From: Aradus depressus
Taxonomy: Eukaryota; Arthropoda; Insecta; Hemiptera; Aradidae
Reading direction: 5' to 3'
Assembly (NCBI GenBank): GCA_963662175.1
Contig: OY759219.1
Coordinates: forward strand, 25,276,908 to 25,340,907
DNA: 64,000 nt
In this document: in pieces, positions 46,501 through 53,465 of the stretch
Layout: each line of letters opens with the position of its first letter
Position numbering within the stretch: the first letter of the stretch is position 1
Position numbers and translations under genes: made by a program
Notes under the pieces: model-generated
Told to the model about the DNA's origin: nothing
The model's database searches: none
Seen by the model: only the letters and a program-made list of their open reading frames with translations

Positions 46501-48276
46501 ACAACCTTTATAAATATTTAAGTAGAAGAGAAAATAAAGAAGAAAAAATAATAAATAAAATATAATAGTAAGAAATTTTAAAAAATAAATAAAATTAAAC
46601 TATAGAATGGGGTTGATAGTGGAATATACTGTATATAAAAAATACGGGATATAAAACAAAATTTCAAAGTACAGAAATAAAAATAGAAATGCGTACACTC
46701 TTCAAGAATTTAAAGTTTGATCATTCAAATAATTTCCATTTTTTCCATCTCTTTTAATTTCCAGCTGTTCCAGAAAGTCAAGCTGTCTACCTTTTTCACC
46801 AAGATTCCCGTTGCTTCGTTGAATATGTGACCCATATCGTTGATATGTATTGAGAATGTAGATTATACCCCAAGGAGACACCCTTAGGTAATCTCATCTT
46901 AGCTAATCTATCCTGAGGATTGTATAAATATGACAACATAGCAAACTTAAATGTCACTTTTGAGCTTTTAGAAGAAAATATGTCAGTATTAATGAGACTT
47001 GTAAAGAATATTATGATAATGATCAATTATTCAATAATATTCCATACTTGTCTCAATGTTATGGCAAAATAATAACGCTAACATATTGCCTAATAAAAAA
47101 CACAATTTTTGGATTGAATACTACTAGTCTTATTTCAGGGAGCCATGTGCGGGCTAGAACAGGGCTTTGTTCGCATGGACTCACCATGGTTTGTTGGTTC
47201 GAATCCCGTCCGGGAGTAAGTTTTATTTCGTAGATACAACTCCATGGATACTAGGTAACACCATTATAAGTCATGGCTAATATGCATCGTACATAAAGCC
47301 AAAAATAAAAAACATTTTTGAAATATAATGACAATATGCTATTAATAATGTATGTATATTTAAAAACAATAGTATTATTTAGACGGGACAACATGCATGT
47401 TGCGGTAATTTATGGTTATCAATATTGCTTTGTGTAGTCTTGGTTAAAACAATAATATTTTTAGAAACTATATTGTTCATTTGTAGATTGAAAATGGAAA
47501 ATTAATGCCGAAACAAGTCTAAAGATGTGAAATAAATAGAAATATGAATGAGACCTTAAGCATAGCCTTTTTCCAATCTTTTTAAGAGTACCTAAAAAAT
47601 AATTGGAAACTAAAATGTTTTTAATAATTACACTAAAAACAGGCAAAAGTTAGAAAATAACTAATATTAAATATTTTATCCTTTAGATAGCGGATTTGGG
47701 TTTGAATAATTTCACTCAATTTATGAATTGATAACAGAAAATTAGTGATTCTCTGAAGGCAACAGTTATAGACGATGAGAAATTTAAGTATCTTTTTTAG
47801 CTAAAAAAAAAAAAAAAATTTTGAAATTCAAACTGATAAATATATTGAGTAATTTTATACATCAATACACACTAGCCATAAAAGAGAGGATTTAACAAAT
47901 AATCTACACAAATAAGAATATACATACATTACAGCAGGACTGTCTCCTGCTGCAGCAATTTGCGGGTCCAGATGAACTTTGCATGTTCTCCCATGAATTT
48001 GTAGAAATTGAGTAGGGTCAGCTTTCTACAAAACAGTAAAATGAAAAGTACAATTGCTAAATTCAAAATGGAATTAATTATGTGTGAAATTCATTTAACT
48101 AACCCTATAAATAAAACTGGAAACACAATTGTAAACTGAAAATAATAAATACTAAAATCAAAGGTAAGGTTACTTACAATTTTTTCATAATAATCTCTCC
48201 TTCTTTCAGCTCTTCTTTTATAATCTACGATCATACACCGAATTTTCCTTTCTTGTTTACGAATTTCATGCCACAT
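19152..48276 (-). CDS. CLASRP: CLASRP ortholog, SR-rich splicing regulator, 18 coding exons
   Basis: Nuclear alternative-splicing regulator. In mammals CLASRP binds CLK4, a kinase of SR proteins. Exons, in gene order, all with AG/GT borders and matching phases: 48276-48178, 48025-47928, 46247-46078, 43559-43299, 41894-41719, 40611-40538, 39032-38853, 35591-35526, 34431-34246, 32237-32193, 31763-31683, 29817-29716, 29583-29541, 25195-25102, 24026-23921, 22789-22676, 20517-20416, 19170-19152. The sum is 2016 nt, or 671 aa plus stop. Residues 1-125 are the conserved DRY_EERY/SWAP N-terminal domain (MWHEIRKQERK start, DYKRRAERRRDYYEK, IDRFDVRAHLDHIP, YERYRILVQNDF). An acidic segment follows (EEEPTEEDEEEDSDIDF), then YGMDGNDFFSFL with KDKEEAD and LEEEKAMYSGRKSRRERR, ISPPSY and KITYITSF. 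Next come several RS blocks, a conserved TPQERLKKKMQALLNKQYK coiled region, and a last RS block. All conserved blocks occur in the human order. The 43-nt exon (29583-29541) and the 19-nt last exon are the least certain. No intact TE ORF lies in the coding exons. Confidence 0.93.
19413..19471 (+). repeat. SINE-A internal fragment
   Basis: Only the block TTTATTTTATCTGGGAGG through CGTCCTTCGGATGGGAC is present. Confidence 0.75.
19606..19700 (+). repeat. dispersed repeat R1, 3' end
   Basis: GACCGATGACATAACTTCTC, then CTATACTTTGTATAGCTGAG. Confidence 0.5.
20016..20320 (-). mobile_element. LINE C-terminal fragment (Jockey/R1-like)
   Basis: Encodes LRQLTGVLTGHGPFYRHLHI, then CDRCGEEDETAVHFLSICSR. 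The TGHG...H...C..CG..DET..H.L..C signature marks the C-terminus of LINEs carrying RNase H. It lies between CLASRP exons 17 and 18. Confidence 0.8.
20785..21096 (-). repeat. SINE-A copy in CLASRP intron (diverged)
   Basis: Same strand as the host gene. All blocks from the tail (GGTGACTCCTTAACTACGAG) to the head (GATCTACCGGCG) are recognisable with many point changes and no telomeric-type tail. Confidence 0.85.
21194..22600 (+). mobile_element. Tc1-like transposon, decayed, TA target site
   Basis: TIRs: CATTGATAGACAAAATTAAC (left), CACTGATGGACAAAATTAAT (right, reverse complement). TA lies on each side (21192-21193, 22601-22602). 1407 bp, about the size of a complete Tc1-like element. It lies in a CLASRP intron; its right end is only 75 bp from the donor of exon 16. 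Confidence 0.9.
21436..22370 (+). pseudogene. Tc1-like transposase pseudogene
   Basis: The HTH part (REVARRLGVHHSIIDRALRR) and GRRGQGRPR hook precede several frameshifts and stops. The DDE part shows IIFTNEVRV where IIF.DE.. is expected, so the first Asp is replaced. LLMQDNARPHTARIV holds the second Asp and DLNTIEHVW the glutamate. Non-functional. Confidence 0.85.
22836..22895. repeat. pogo/Tigger-like MITE end
   Basis: Begins TA-CAGTAAAACCTCACTAATTT, like pogo-family TIRs. No matching right end was found nearby. Confidence 0.45.
24348..25058 (+). mobile_element. Helitron, non-autonomous
   Basis: 5' end TCTATATTGATAAAG after a host A; 3' end CTAG before a host T. The 3' end is preceded by a GC-rich hairpin (CCCGGGCGACGCCGGG) about 8 nt upstream. 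No TIR or TSD. These are the hallmarks of Helitrons. An AT-rich inverted-repeat element sits inside it. Confidence 0.75.
24418..24911. mobile_element. hAT-like MITE rich in ATCGAT motifs, nested in the Helitron
   Basis: Terminal GGATGGATATCGATTA opposes GTCGATACCCATACC. ATCGAT/TAATCGAT occurs many times near both ends, as in hAT subterminal transposase-binding repeats. It resembles the borders of the hAT-derived pieces at 53.7-53.9 kb and 56.2-56.9 kb. Class is inferred. Confidence 0.5.
25549..25868 (+). repeat. SINE-A, full length with 10-bp TSD
   Basis: TSD TGAGAATAAG at 25539-25548 and 25869-25878. A box TAGCTCAATGG, B box GGGTTCGAAACCC, all body blocks (short 3' deletion near 25770), tail AAAACCTAACCTAACC. 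A good reference copy: 320 bp, tRNA-derived, pol III-type. It lies in a CLASRP intron, antisense to the gene. Confidence 0.95.
25973..26248. mobile_element. pogo-like MITE, TA target site
   Basis: TIRs CAGTAGAGTCCCGCTAATCC and CAGTAAAGTCCCGCTAATCC (right, reverse complement) flanked by TA. 276 bp, non-coding. Confidence 0.8.
26581..26618 (-). ncRNA. hammerhead ribozyme-like motif
   Basis: Minus strand: AAAC-CTGACTA-TGG..-GAAAC-CG-GTA-GTTGG. Helix I AAC/GTT and helix III AC/GT are paired. G8 is T, so it is probably inactive. Confidence 0.55.
26640..28749. other. CLASRP intron, unclassified TE sequence
   Basis: Contains repeated CAGAAACCCCATAA (about 26887, 27463 and inverted 27655). About 27115-27306 encodes, in the plus direction with one stop, TTLPPELPTMKGYPAGKIPI then DLQKLAEYTSDYAESYTMFL. 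This looks like the C-terminus of a transposon protein that I cannot name. Another hammerhead-type repeat remnant lies near 27890-28010. Confidence 0.45.
28750..28957 (+). repeat. SINE-A copy, 3' truncated
   Basis: Perfect head GAGGGCGCCGGTAGCTCAG and B-box region (GGGTTCGTAACCC). It breaks off after CTAGATGAATAAA and joins a hammerhead repeat. Confidence 0.9.
28968..29005 (+). ncRNA. hammerhead ribozyme-like motif, intact core
   Basis: AGAC-CTGACGA-TGG..GCC-GAAAC-CG-GTA-GTTAT. The core CTGANGA and GAAA are conserved. Helix I GAC/GTT (one wobble) and helix III AC/GT are paired, and the predicted cleavage triplet is GTA. One of the better candidates in the window. Confidence 0.65.
29853..30146 (+). 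repeat. dispersed repeat R1, both portions joined
   Basis: Starts CGTCTGTGAATCACCGG and ends CATAACTTCCCCTATAC, showing that the two R1 portions seen elsewhere belong to one repeat. A mariner has inserted at its 3' end. Confidence 0.6.
30147..31037 (-). mobile_element. mariner-like element, internally deleted, TA target site
   Basis: TIRs share GTGTTCAAAAAGTAACGGGA (left direct, right reverse complement). TA at 30145-30146 and 31038-31039. 891 bp against about 1.3 kb for a full mariner. It lies in a CLASRP intron. Confidence 0.9.
30190..30690 (-). pseudogene. mariner transposase C-terminal half, frameshifted
   Basis: Minus strand encodes FFDFNGIVQHEFLPQGQTIN, LLQHDNASAHTSLLVREFL (second catalytic Asp), then shifted TPCDFFLFPNIKRTLKG (third catalytic Asp in the DD34D arrangement) and ends GYNIDVDE. 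The N-terminal HTH part is deleted, and frameshifts occur near 30420 and 30560. Confidence 0.88.
31270..31670 (+). repeat. dispersed repeat R1
   Basis: From CGTCAGTGGATCACAG to ATACCTTCCCCTATAC. It ends 13 bp before the donor of CLASRP exon 11, so the repeat nearly touches the exon. Confidence 0.55.
33020..33655 (+). repeat. duplicated segment, copy 1 (unoccupied site)
   Basis: 33020-33235 matches 36190-36405, and 33448-33655 matches 36945-37080 plus 38151-38240 (for example CATGGTAATAGGATACGTCA and ACTTGAGTCTAACACATCTA in both). The middle differs. This copy lacks the SINE and the foldback found in copy 2. Confidence 0.8.
33281..33333 (-). repeat. SINE-B 3' end
   Basis: Poly-T then GGCCTTATGTACGATGCATT and TTAGCCATG. 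It matches the 3' end of the SINE at 47138-47313 in reverse. Confidence 0.6.
33660..34245. other. CLASRP intron, unclassified
   Basis: 33670-33780 resembles an R1 piece. 33890-34150 is GC-richer without a clear open frame. I recognise nothing further. Confidence 0.4.
34246..34431 (-). CDS. CLASRP: CLASRP exon 9 (main RS block) with NAGNAG acceptor
   Basis: 61 full codons rich in Arg-Ser dipeptides (VRSRSRSRSYERARRRYS at the start, RSRSPPRHYQKSTSN near the end). The acceptor reads TTTAGCAG, a tandem NAGNAG. Using the first AG would insert one extra Ser without changing frame, so two isoforms are possible. Donor is GTAGGA. Confidence 0.92.
35284..35472 (+). repeat. SINE-A copy, 5' truncated and diverged
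   Basis: Contains GTGTCCACCAGAGCGACC and GTAGTAGGCAATATGACCTC. It ends about 50 bp before CLASRP exon 8. Confidence 0.8.
36418..36744 (+). repeat. SINE-A, nearly full length
   Basis: Starts GAGGGCGCCGGTAGCTCAG. There is a small deletion in the head. B-box region CGTTCGAAACCCGG, full body, tail AAAACCTAACCTAACC. Confidence 0.93.
37081..38150. mobile_element. 1070-bp foldback (Penelope-like) insertion with hammerhead motifs, 11-bp TSD
   Basis: TSD ATTAAAAAAAA at 37070-37080 and 38151-38161. A 42-bp one-sided extension is followed by inverted arms of roughly 480 bp (37123-37610 and 37693-38150) around an 80-bp loop; the arms include a (TA)n run at about 37547-37592. Outward-reading hammerhead motifs lie in both arms. 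The arms are nearly identical (for example ACTAACTATATATACATGGG and its complement), so the insertion is young or was gene-converted. Confidence 0.82.
38043..38082 (+). ncRNA. hammerhead ribozyme-like motif, intact core
   Basis: TTTGG-CTGAGGA-TGGTAGAAATACC-GAAAG-TA-CTC-CCATG. Core CTGANGA and GAAA intact; helix I TGG/CCA; helix II GGT/ACC; helix III AG/CT; cleavage triplet CTC. A mirror copy lies on the minus strand at 37191-37229. The best-formed motif together with 28968. Confidence 0.7.
38323..38368 (-). ncRNA. hammerhead ribozyme-like motif, long helix II
   Basis: Minus strand: CTGATGA-TGGGACGTAAGAACGTCCC-GAAAC-ATC-GTT. Perfect core and 6-bp helix II. Helix I pairing is weak in this copy. 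Confidence 0.65.
38425..38640 (-). repeat. dispersed repeat R1, inverted
   Basis: Reverse complement of the R1 blocks ATACATTCATTACA and GGCTGAAAATTAAT-like sequence. Confidence 0.5.
39483..39771 (-). repeat. SINE-A copy (diverged)
   Basis: From CTCATGCCCGGGCTTTAAC to GTTACCGGCGCCCTC, with a deletion in the middle. No CCTAA tail. Confidence 0.88.
40178..40484 (+). repeat. SINE-A copy next to CLASRP exon 6
   Basis: Complete head and body (GAGGGCGCCGGTAGCTCAG to GTAGGCGATATGACCTC). The tail is replaced by (TA)n. Confidence 0.93.
40538..40611 (-). CDS. CLASRP: CLASRP exon 6 (basic GRKSRRERR segment)
   Basis: Short 74-nt exon encoding GRKSRRERRAYRDKKLAGRK and ISPP. Its predecessor ends LEEEKAMYS, so the junction restores the conserved EEEKAMYSGR block. 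Donor is GTGAGA. A (TA)n-rich stretch and a SINE end only about 50 bp beyond the donor in the following intron. Confidence 0.92.
40848..41653 (+). mobile_element. PIF/Harbinger-type deletion derivative, TSD TTA
   Basis: TIRs AGGCTCGATTACATTGAGCG (left) and AGCCTCGATGACATTGACCG (right, reverse complement), continuing with ACAATCTACTAGCCAGCGA. TTA at 40845-40847 and 41654-41656. It lies in the intron between CLASRP exons 6 and 5, ending 66 bp from exon 5. Confidence 0.88.
41080..41352 (+). pseudogene. Harbinger transposase N-terminal fragment
   Basis: Encodes KKVWVKSWIERREKHGASSN, then LLKELKDKDTLAYRNILRLS, the conserved N-terminal block of PIF/Harbinger nucleases (W...W..RR...G....L..EL...D...Y.N.LR.S). 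It ends after 90 residues; the catalytic domain is missing. Confidence 0.78.
41895..42878. other. CLASRP intron, nothing recognised
   Basis: AT-rich with no open frame of note. 42230-42420 is GC-richer but without coding signal. Confidence 0.4.
42879..43018 (+). repeat. SINE-A copy with large internal deletion
   Basis: Head and B-box region (TGGGTTCGAAACTC), then directly the 3' end (GTAGTAGGCGAGATGACC). Confidence 0.85.
43560..44596. other. CLASRP intron, hammerhead-type repeat remnant
   Basis: Mostly AT-rich. 44390-44530 carries a decayed hammerhead repeat (CCGATACCG, AGACAATATTT, TTTCTCAACTTAGAA). Confidence 0.4.
44597..44893 (+). repeat. tandem duplication, two units of about 135 bp
   Basis: 44597-44733 and 44759-44893 both contain GAACTTCTCAAGCACAGCAA and GTGTACCCTGCTGTCTAATG. 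Offset 162 bp, roughly 90% identical by eye. Confidence 0.8.
44950..45130 (+). repeat. hammerhead-type repeat with palindromic flank
   Basis: AAAAATATTTACATAAAGTG before the core and its complement CACTTTATGTATATATTTTT after it. The core is AATGGCGTAAGCCGAAACCGG; the CTGANGA half is lost. Confidence 0.55.
45386..45561. mobile_element. small foldback insertion, 12-bp TSD
   Basis: TSD TAGCAATAACTG at 45374-45385 and 45562-45573. A 35-bp one-sided extension is followed by a 67-bp inverted repeat (45421-45487 and 45495-45561), near-perfect, with a 7-bp loop. Same plan as the 10849 and 37081 insertions. Confidence 0.75.
46300..46440 (-). repeat. hammerhead-type repeat copy
   Basis: Minus strand: ACGATGGCGTAATCCGAAACCGGTAC. 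The helix II/GAAA half is intact and the first part of the core is mutated. It lies just upstream of CLASRP exon 3. Confidence 0.5.
47138..47313 (+). repeat. SINE-B (second tRNA-derived SINE family)
   Basis: tRNA-like head with perfect B box GGTTCGAATCCC, then a short body ending CATGGCTAATATGCATCG, CATAAAGCC and an A-rich tail. 3' ends of two other copies lie at 33281 and 51907 (minus). Confidence 0.75.
48178..48276 (-). CDS. CLASRP: CLASRP exon 1 (start codon)
   Basis: 33 codons beginning MWHEIRKQERKIRCMIVDY, collinear with the human N-terminus. It ends in phase 0 at a consensus GTAAGT donor. The start was chosen because MWHE is the invariant N-terminus of the family. Upstream 5' UTR and promoter could not be defined. 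Confidence 0.95.
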
Positions 48277-49499
48277 TATGATAACTTCGATGAGACAAAT
48301 AAACGTGTAAAACGAAACAAATTAAGAAGAAAAAGAAATTAAGAACAGCACAGTAAGAAATACCGCAAATCAAAACATAACTAAAAAACATAAGAGACAA
48401 GATCATGAAATTAAAAAAAAAAACGTGTTTCACATGTTTGGTTCTAATAATAACAAATTGAAAAGAATAACACCGAAAAGATTCCCAAAAACAGTAACAG
48501 CAATCAAATAATCATGTTAAATAACCTACTTATCATCCAGAAACAACCAGATATGACTACTCAACAGTGCATGCCCGAAAAATATTGTTAAAAAAAAATC
48601 ACGTTGTTTATTTAAATTGAAGTAAAGCATTAAAAATAAGTTGATACCATTAATATAATAAAGTTTATAAAACTTTACATGAAATTTAACAATGTTGAAT
48701 AACCTGAGTTCAAAATTTTGAATAGTAAAAAATCAATAAGTACGACGTTGAGCAACGGCCCCACCCAAATAATTTTTTCCGTTAATGGTTCATTTAAAAA
48801 AATGCTTCAATTGTGTTTACTCTTTATTATTCTAAAATTATATTTAAATGAAGATATGAAGATTAATATTTCGAAAATTAAACGTGTCCAATCCATCAGT
48901 TGGCAACATTTACTTTTCAAATAATGAAAAATCTTTACTTGTTCCTGGAAAATATCCATAAATTATAAATATATATATTTTTTCTGGTCTACATTTAGGT
49001 GATGACCAACATATTTATTAGAATCAATGTTACTCCCGGTAAACCTGCTAGTCTAGTATATTAAACCTTTCAGAAAATCTTTTGGGATGTGATTTAAATG
49101 AAAACTAAAAGAAACTCTAAATTAAATATTATAAAACATTTAAGAACATAACAGTAAGTTTTAATACGAATTGAAAAGCTTAAATTACATTTTGTTTGCT
49201 AAATAAACTGGGGTAATAGGAAATATGAAAATATCATATTTTCTGAAATATGAACAGGATTGTCAGCAATTATTGTTCACAAAAATTCAAGTTGTAAGCA
49301 ACAGTGTTCAAAACAGACACTATTATATATGACAGAAATTATTTTTATTTTTCTGAATTCACTCAAATTTTATAAATATTAAAATGTCTTAATGTTTCTA
49401 GACCTAATAGTTCATCAAATCTATTTTCAAGAACCTAAAGATTTTTTAAATAATAGTCTTTTAATTCTAGCTGATATAACCTCACTGATAATGTATATA
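48277..49499. other. CLASRP upstream region, no second gene seen
   Basis: AT-rich. It would hold the 5' UTR/promoter of CLASRP, but no element can be assigned. The frame at 48718 has no domain. Confidence 0.4.
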
Positions 49500-49865
49500 C
49501 AATCAGTAACAAAAATTTTCGGACAATTTATAATTTTGTTTTTCTTTTGCAGTTACTCATAGTTATATGGCAAAATATTTAATTCAAGCAAAGTTTTAAA
49601 TTTCGAGATCATCAATCATTTCAAAACGCCGTAAAACAATTAATTAAACATTTACAGCTAATAGGAAATTTTGCATTAATAATTGAAGACAAGAAATTCA
49701 CGTAACAAAATTTTCTGGACACCTGTTGTTTGTTTTGTAAACAAATGCGACTCTGATCATGATCTTTAATCCCTTCTCAACCAACCGCTAATACCGAACA
49801 AATAAAATGTGTTTATATCCTTCTATTACTGCATTCAGTAGTTATTTGTATTTCCTGCTGTCAAG

Positions 49866-51408
49866 ATGGGTCGAACATCTTTTGAAGTTCAACAGATAAT
49901 AATTTTTAATTATGAAAAAGGATTAAGTGTCCGCAAAATCGGTGGTTTGGTAGGCCGAAGTAAAAGCACCGTAGCCGATGTAATTCGAAGGTATAAGCAC
50001 GAGGATCGGATAGATTTGAAATCTTCCTCTGGCCGTCCAAGAGTATTAAACGACCGAGAAAGGTGTAGCGTTGTCCGGAAAATTAAAAACAAGCCCTCGA
50101 GGAGTGCACCTCAGATCGTCGCCGAGGTATACAGAGAAACGGGAAAGAAAGTTCACCCACAAAATGTTCGAAGAATTCTAAAAGAAGCAGGATATAATGG
50201 GAGAGTACCAAAAACCGTTTGTGAGTGAAAAAAATATAAAAAAAAGATTGAGCTTCGCAAAAGAGTTCCAGAATCATTCAGAAATTTTTTGGAGTAATGT
50301 CATTCATCTGCGAGGTAAAATAAACTTAAGCACTCCGTCCTTCGGATGGGATGTTAAGCGATGGTCATGAGCCTGTACGATGTCAGGTCAAAGCGTTTGA
50401 GCTCTCACATAAACACACGCATGCAATTGATCTCTGATGTTCACACGATTACAAAATTTTTAGTACATATTATTATGTATACATATATTATATGTATAGG
50501 GAAGTAAACAAAAGTAAAGTAATAGTATATGTATACATATATTACATGGAAGTAAACGGACATGATCTGGAAACATTTATTTGTCGAAATATCGGAGAAA
50601 AAACGTTTAAATTAGAAAAATTGGGTACTTAGTTTCTTTAGAGGGAAGGTGGAGGGGATAGAGTAGGGGGAAGGGACGGTTTCTGCCGAGGGTCAGCGCT
50701 GCTGTCGCTCTCTTCTAACGTCATATCACAAAAATCTAGTTTTCTGACATTACATGACCTGAGATTTCTTTTTATGTTGTGAAGAGTTACAAGATACAAG
50801 AATATTTTATTATTGCGGTTTGTTCTATTGCAAGCAAATACTTTTGAATGTAAGTTTAATATATTTAGTCCCAACAGTCGCGACAAAATTTGGAGAAGGC
50901 GTAATGGGGAGCTGAATACAAAAAATTTAAAACCAATAGTAAAACATGGGGGTGGCTCAGTGATGGTGTGGGGGTGTATGGCGTCTAGTGGAATTGGTGA
51001 ACTGGTTTTCATTGAAACCACCATGACTGGAAAAGTTTATGCCGAATTACTAAGGAGCAATTTGAAAAAGAGTGCTGAAAAACTTGGGATTTTACGGACT
51101 TTTCATTTTTACCAAGACAACGATCCGAAATACACCTGTGAATTGGTACGTACTTGGCTTTTGTATAACTGCCCTAAAGTTATGAAACCCCCCCCAATCG
51201 CCCGATCTCAACCCAATTGAACACGTATGGGGTGAGCTCGACAGGAAAATTCGATTAACACCCATTGCTTCAAAAAACGAATTGAAACAAAAGTTATTAG
51301 AAGAGTGGGGTAAAATATCTCCAAATTTCACCAAAAAATTAGTTTCATCATCAATGCCGAATCGAATGAAAGATGTTATTACACAAAAAGGGTATCCAAC
51401 CAAATATT
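49866..51408 (+). pseudogene. Tc1-like transposase, interrupted
   Basis: First part 49866-50228: paired-like HTH (MGRTSFEVQQIIIFNYEKG, VRKIGGLVGRSKSTVADVIR), GRPR hook, second HTH ending KEAGYNGRVPKTVCE. After a frameshift it reaches FAKEFQNHSEIFWSNV and is then cut by the insertion, which removes the first catalytic Asp. It resumes near 50840 (TFECKFNIFSPNSRDKIWRR; GGGSVMVWGCMA; FYQDNDPKYT with the second Asp), frameshifts in a C run near 51190, then NPIEHVWGELDRKIR with the catalytic Glu, and ends QKGYPTKY. Confidence 0.9.
50308..50389 (+). repeat. SINE-A fragment inside the Tc1
   Basis: GAGGTAAAATAAACTTAAGC through GCCTGTACGATGTCAGG. It marks the left part of the 0.5-kb foreign block (about 50306-50838) that breaks the transposase. 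Confidence 0.82.
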
Positions 51409-51725
51409 AATTAACATTATGGTTTTTGAATTTGTGAAATCGTAAAAAAAACATTGAATTTATTTATAGTTGTTTACATTTTTGTCCGAAAATTTTTGTT
51501 ACCTACATTACTTGTTATAAAATTTATTAAATTAAAATATTTATTTGTTCTAATCAAAGCTGTTTTTCCTTTATCCTAAACCACTTTTGAATTCTTATTC
51601 TTGATTGAAAAATGGCTTTAATTATTTTTTTAAATTATTTTTTATTACTTTTGCATTTAATTATTATAATTTTTTATTGAAAAATCAAACCGTCCGAACA
51701 TTTTTGTTACTGGCTGTATGGCAAT

Positions 51726-51770
51726 ACAGATCCTGAGAAAGGCATACTCAGTGCCGAAAGCTTGGCAGAA
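51726..51770 (+). ncRNA. hammerhead-like motif next to the Tc1 end
   Basis: CTGAGAA-AGGCATACTCAGTGCC-GAAAG-CTT. Helix II GGCA/TGCC. One core base is changed (G8 to A); helix I is weak. Confidence 0.45.
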
Positions 51771-51906
51771 ATTCTACAAGTTGGTTTTGATCGACCACAA
51801 GCCTCATCTCTCCCTCTTCCTAACAATTTGGACAGAGTTATAGCGTCTCGAAAGATTGCTTCCCCTAACTACAGAAAAATGTAGATATCAATCAGCTGTT
51901 AAATAA

Positions 51907-52026
51907 AATCAATTTTTTTTTTTTTGGTCTTATGTACGATGCATATTAGCCATGTCACTGTGTTCTCTCTAATTATTTACGACATCCATGGCCCTGGGAG
52001 GGAGTTCTATCTAAAATAAAATCTAT
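51907..52026 (-). repeat. SINE-B copy
   Basis: Poly-T, TCTTATGTACGATGCATATT, AGCCATG, then ATCCATGGCCCTGGGAGGGA. Collinear in reverse with the SINE at 47138-47313. Confidence 0.6.
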
Positions 52027-52394
52027 TAGGTTTAAAATGTAGGTTGGTTGGTTGGTTGATGTATTAAGGTGTTCGACTTCTTGGTCATTACCCCTAAATG
52101 TTCTCTTATATAATTATTAATTTGCTTACTGTTTACCAAACCTGATAATCTCTGGACTATATGACACTCAGTTATTTAATATATATGTGAGTAATTATTT
52201 GTGAAACTTGCCATCCTCTGTGTCCACTTTTTGCAGCTGCCTTAAGGGGTCTGCTTGGTCTCAAATGAAAGCTTGAAACCTCTACTTTTTATTGTCATAT
52301 GCCTCCATAGCAATTTTCTTATCATCCGCTGAGCTATATGCCTCCGAAGCCGACAACTGCACCTTGTGAAATCACAAAATCGTCATTTTAAGTG

Positions 52395-53121
52395 ATATAA
52401 TCGTCATTTTCAATTCTTTCCAGGAGGGAATCACATTTTTAGCGAAAAAATACACAAATTTGGTCTTTTGCAAATTTTTCCAAAACGGCTCCGTTTTGTC
52501 GTACGGAGCATTCAAAAAAATTCCGTTTTCCCGATATTCGGATATAGTTCTGTAACGCGCATATATCGACAGATTGGGAAAAATTTGCAAGAACAAAAGG
52601 TGTTTATTTTTGATAGTTTAATACATGAAAGTAGGTCCGAACGTTCAAAACGTTAAATTTTGAAAATCCAGTATTTCAAGTATAGATCAAGTAAATGGGA
52701 TCTTTGAATTACAATCGTTAATTTAAATGAAGATTGCTCTAAATCTGTCAATTTGCAATGAAATGATTTTCAGGTTTGGAATTACTCTGAAAAATTGCCC
52801 GAGATTTAAGATTAAACAAACTCACGAGATAATGCGTCTCAAATATAAGAAACTCAAATATGATAAACTTCGTTTTTAACGTTCGGACCTACTTTCATGT
52901 ATTAAACTATCAAAAATAAACACCTTTTGTTCTTGCAAATTTTTCCCAATCTGTCGATATATGCGCTTTACAGGGCTTTGAATATCGGAAAAACGGAATT
53001 TTTTGGAATGCTCCGTATGTCAAAACGGAGCCGTTTTGAAAAAATAAGGAGACCAAATTTATGTATTTTTCCGCTAAAAATGCGATTCCATCGTGGAAAG
53101 AATTGAAAATGACGATTATAT
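52395..53121. mobile_element. long inverted-repeat (foldback) element, unclassified
   Basis: Arms of about 260 bp: ATATAATCGTCATTTTCAAT at the left end and its complement at the right end. Inner arm ends TTTAATACATGAAAGTAGGT / CGGACCTACTTTCATGTATT. About 200 bp of loop. Some arm divergence. No ORF; class unknown. Confidence 0.75.
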
Positions 53122-53354
53122 ATATTTTATGTTGCATTGATAATCTTATCTAAAGGCAGTACTACTGTCTCTGTAACATAAAATAACACCTTATATTATG
53201 TCGGAATTATTATTCAAAGTACTCGTTTCAAATTTCAACAATAAAATAGTTTATCGTTTATGAAGATGGTTGATTTTGAACAGAACCGTGAACGTGATTA
53301 CGATTTCAGGATTATATTTTATTGTTACATTTCATTTTGTCAATTACAAATTAT

Positions 53355-53465
53355 AATGCCTCGTCCTACGGCGAAAGTGTGGATTTATTACACTAAGAAC
53401 GTTTCGATGTCAGCGACTTGCAAAAAAGTGTTTTAAAAAAGTGAAATATTGTGGCATTACGAATA
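53355..53465 (+). pseudogene. hAT BED zinc-finger fragment
   Basis: Begins MPRPTAKVWIYYTKN and then, with a frameshift, SATCKK and KKVKYCGITNSLQ, matching a hAT-type BED finger (K..VW.YF......A.C..C). A collinear but more decayed copy lies at 56447-56550, and the following 200 bp are also shared. Confidence 0.6.

Larger units (their letters stand above)
49500..51716 (+). mobile_element. Tc1-like transposon split by a nested insertion, TA target site
   Basis: TIRs CAATCAGTAACAAAAATTTT (left) and CAGCCAGTAACAAAAATGTT (right, reverse complement) followed by CGGAC on both. TA at 49498-49499 and 51717-51718. 2217 bp, i.e. a Tc1 of about 1.65 kb plus about 0.5 kb of foreign DNA. Confidence 0.9.

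Noticed and set aside
47138..47225. Isolated tRNA gene with B box GGTTCGAATCCC
   Set aside because: Followed by a body and A-rich tail shared with 33281 and 51907, so it is a SINE.
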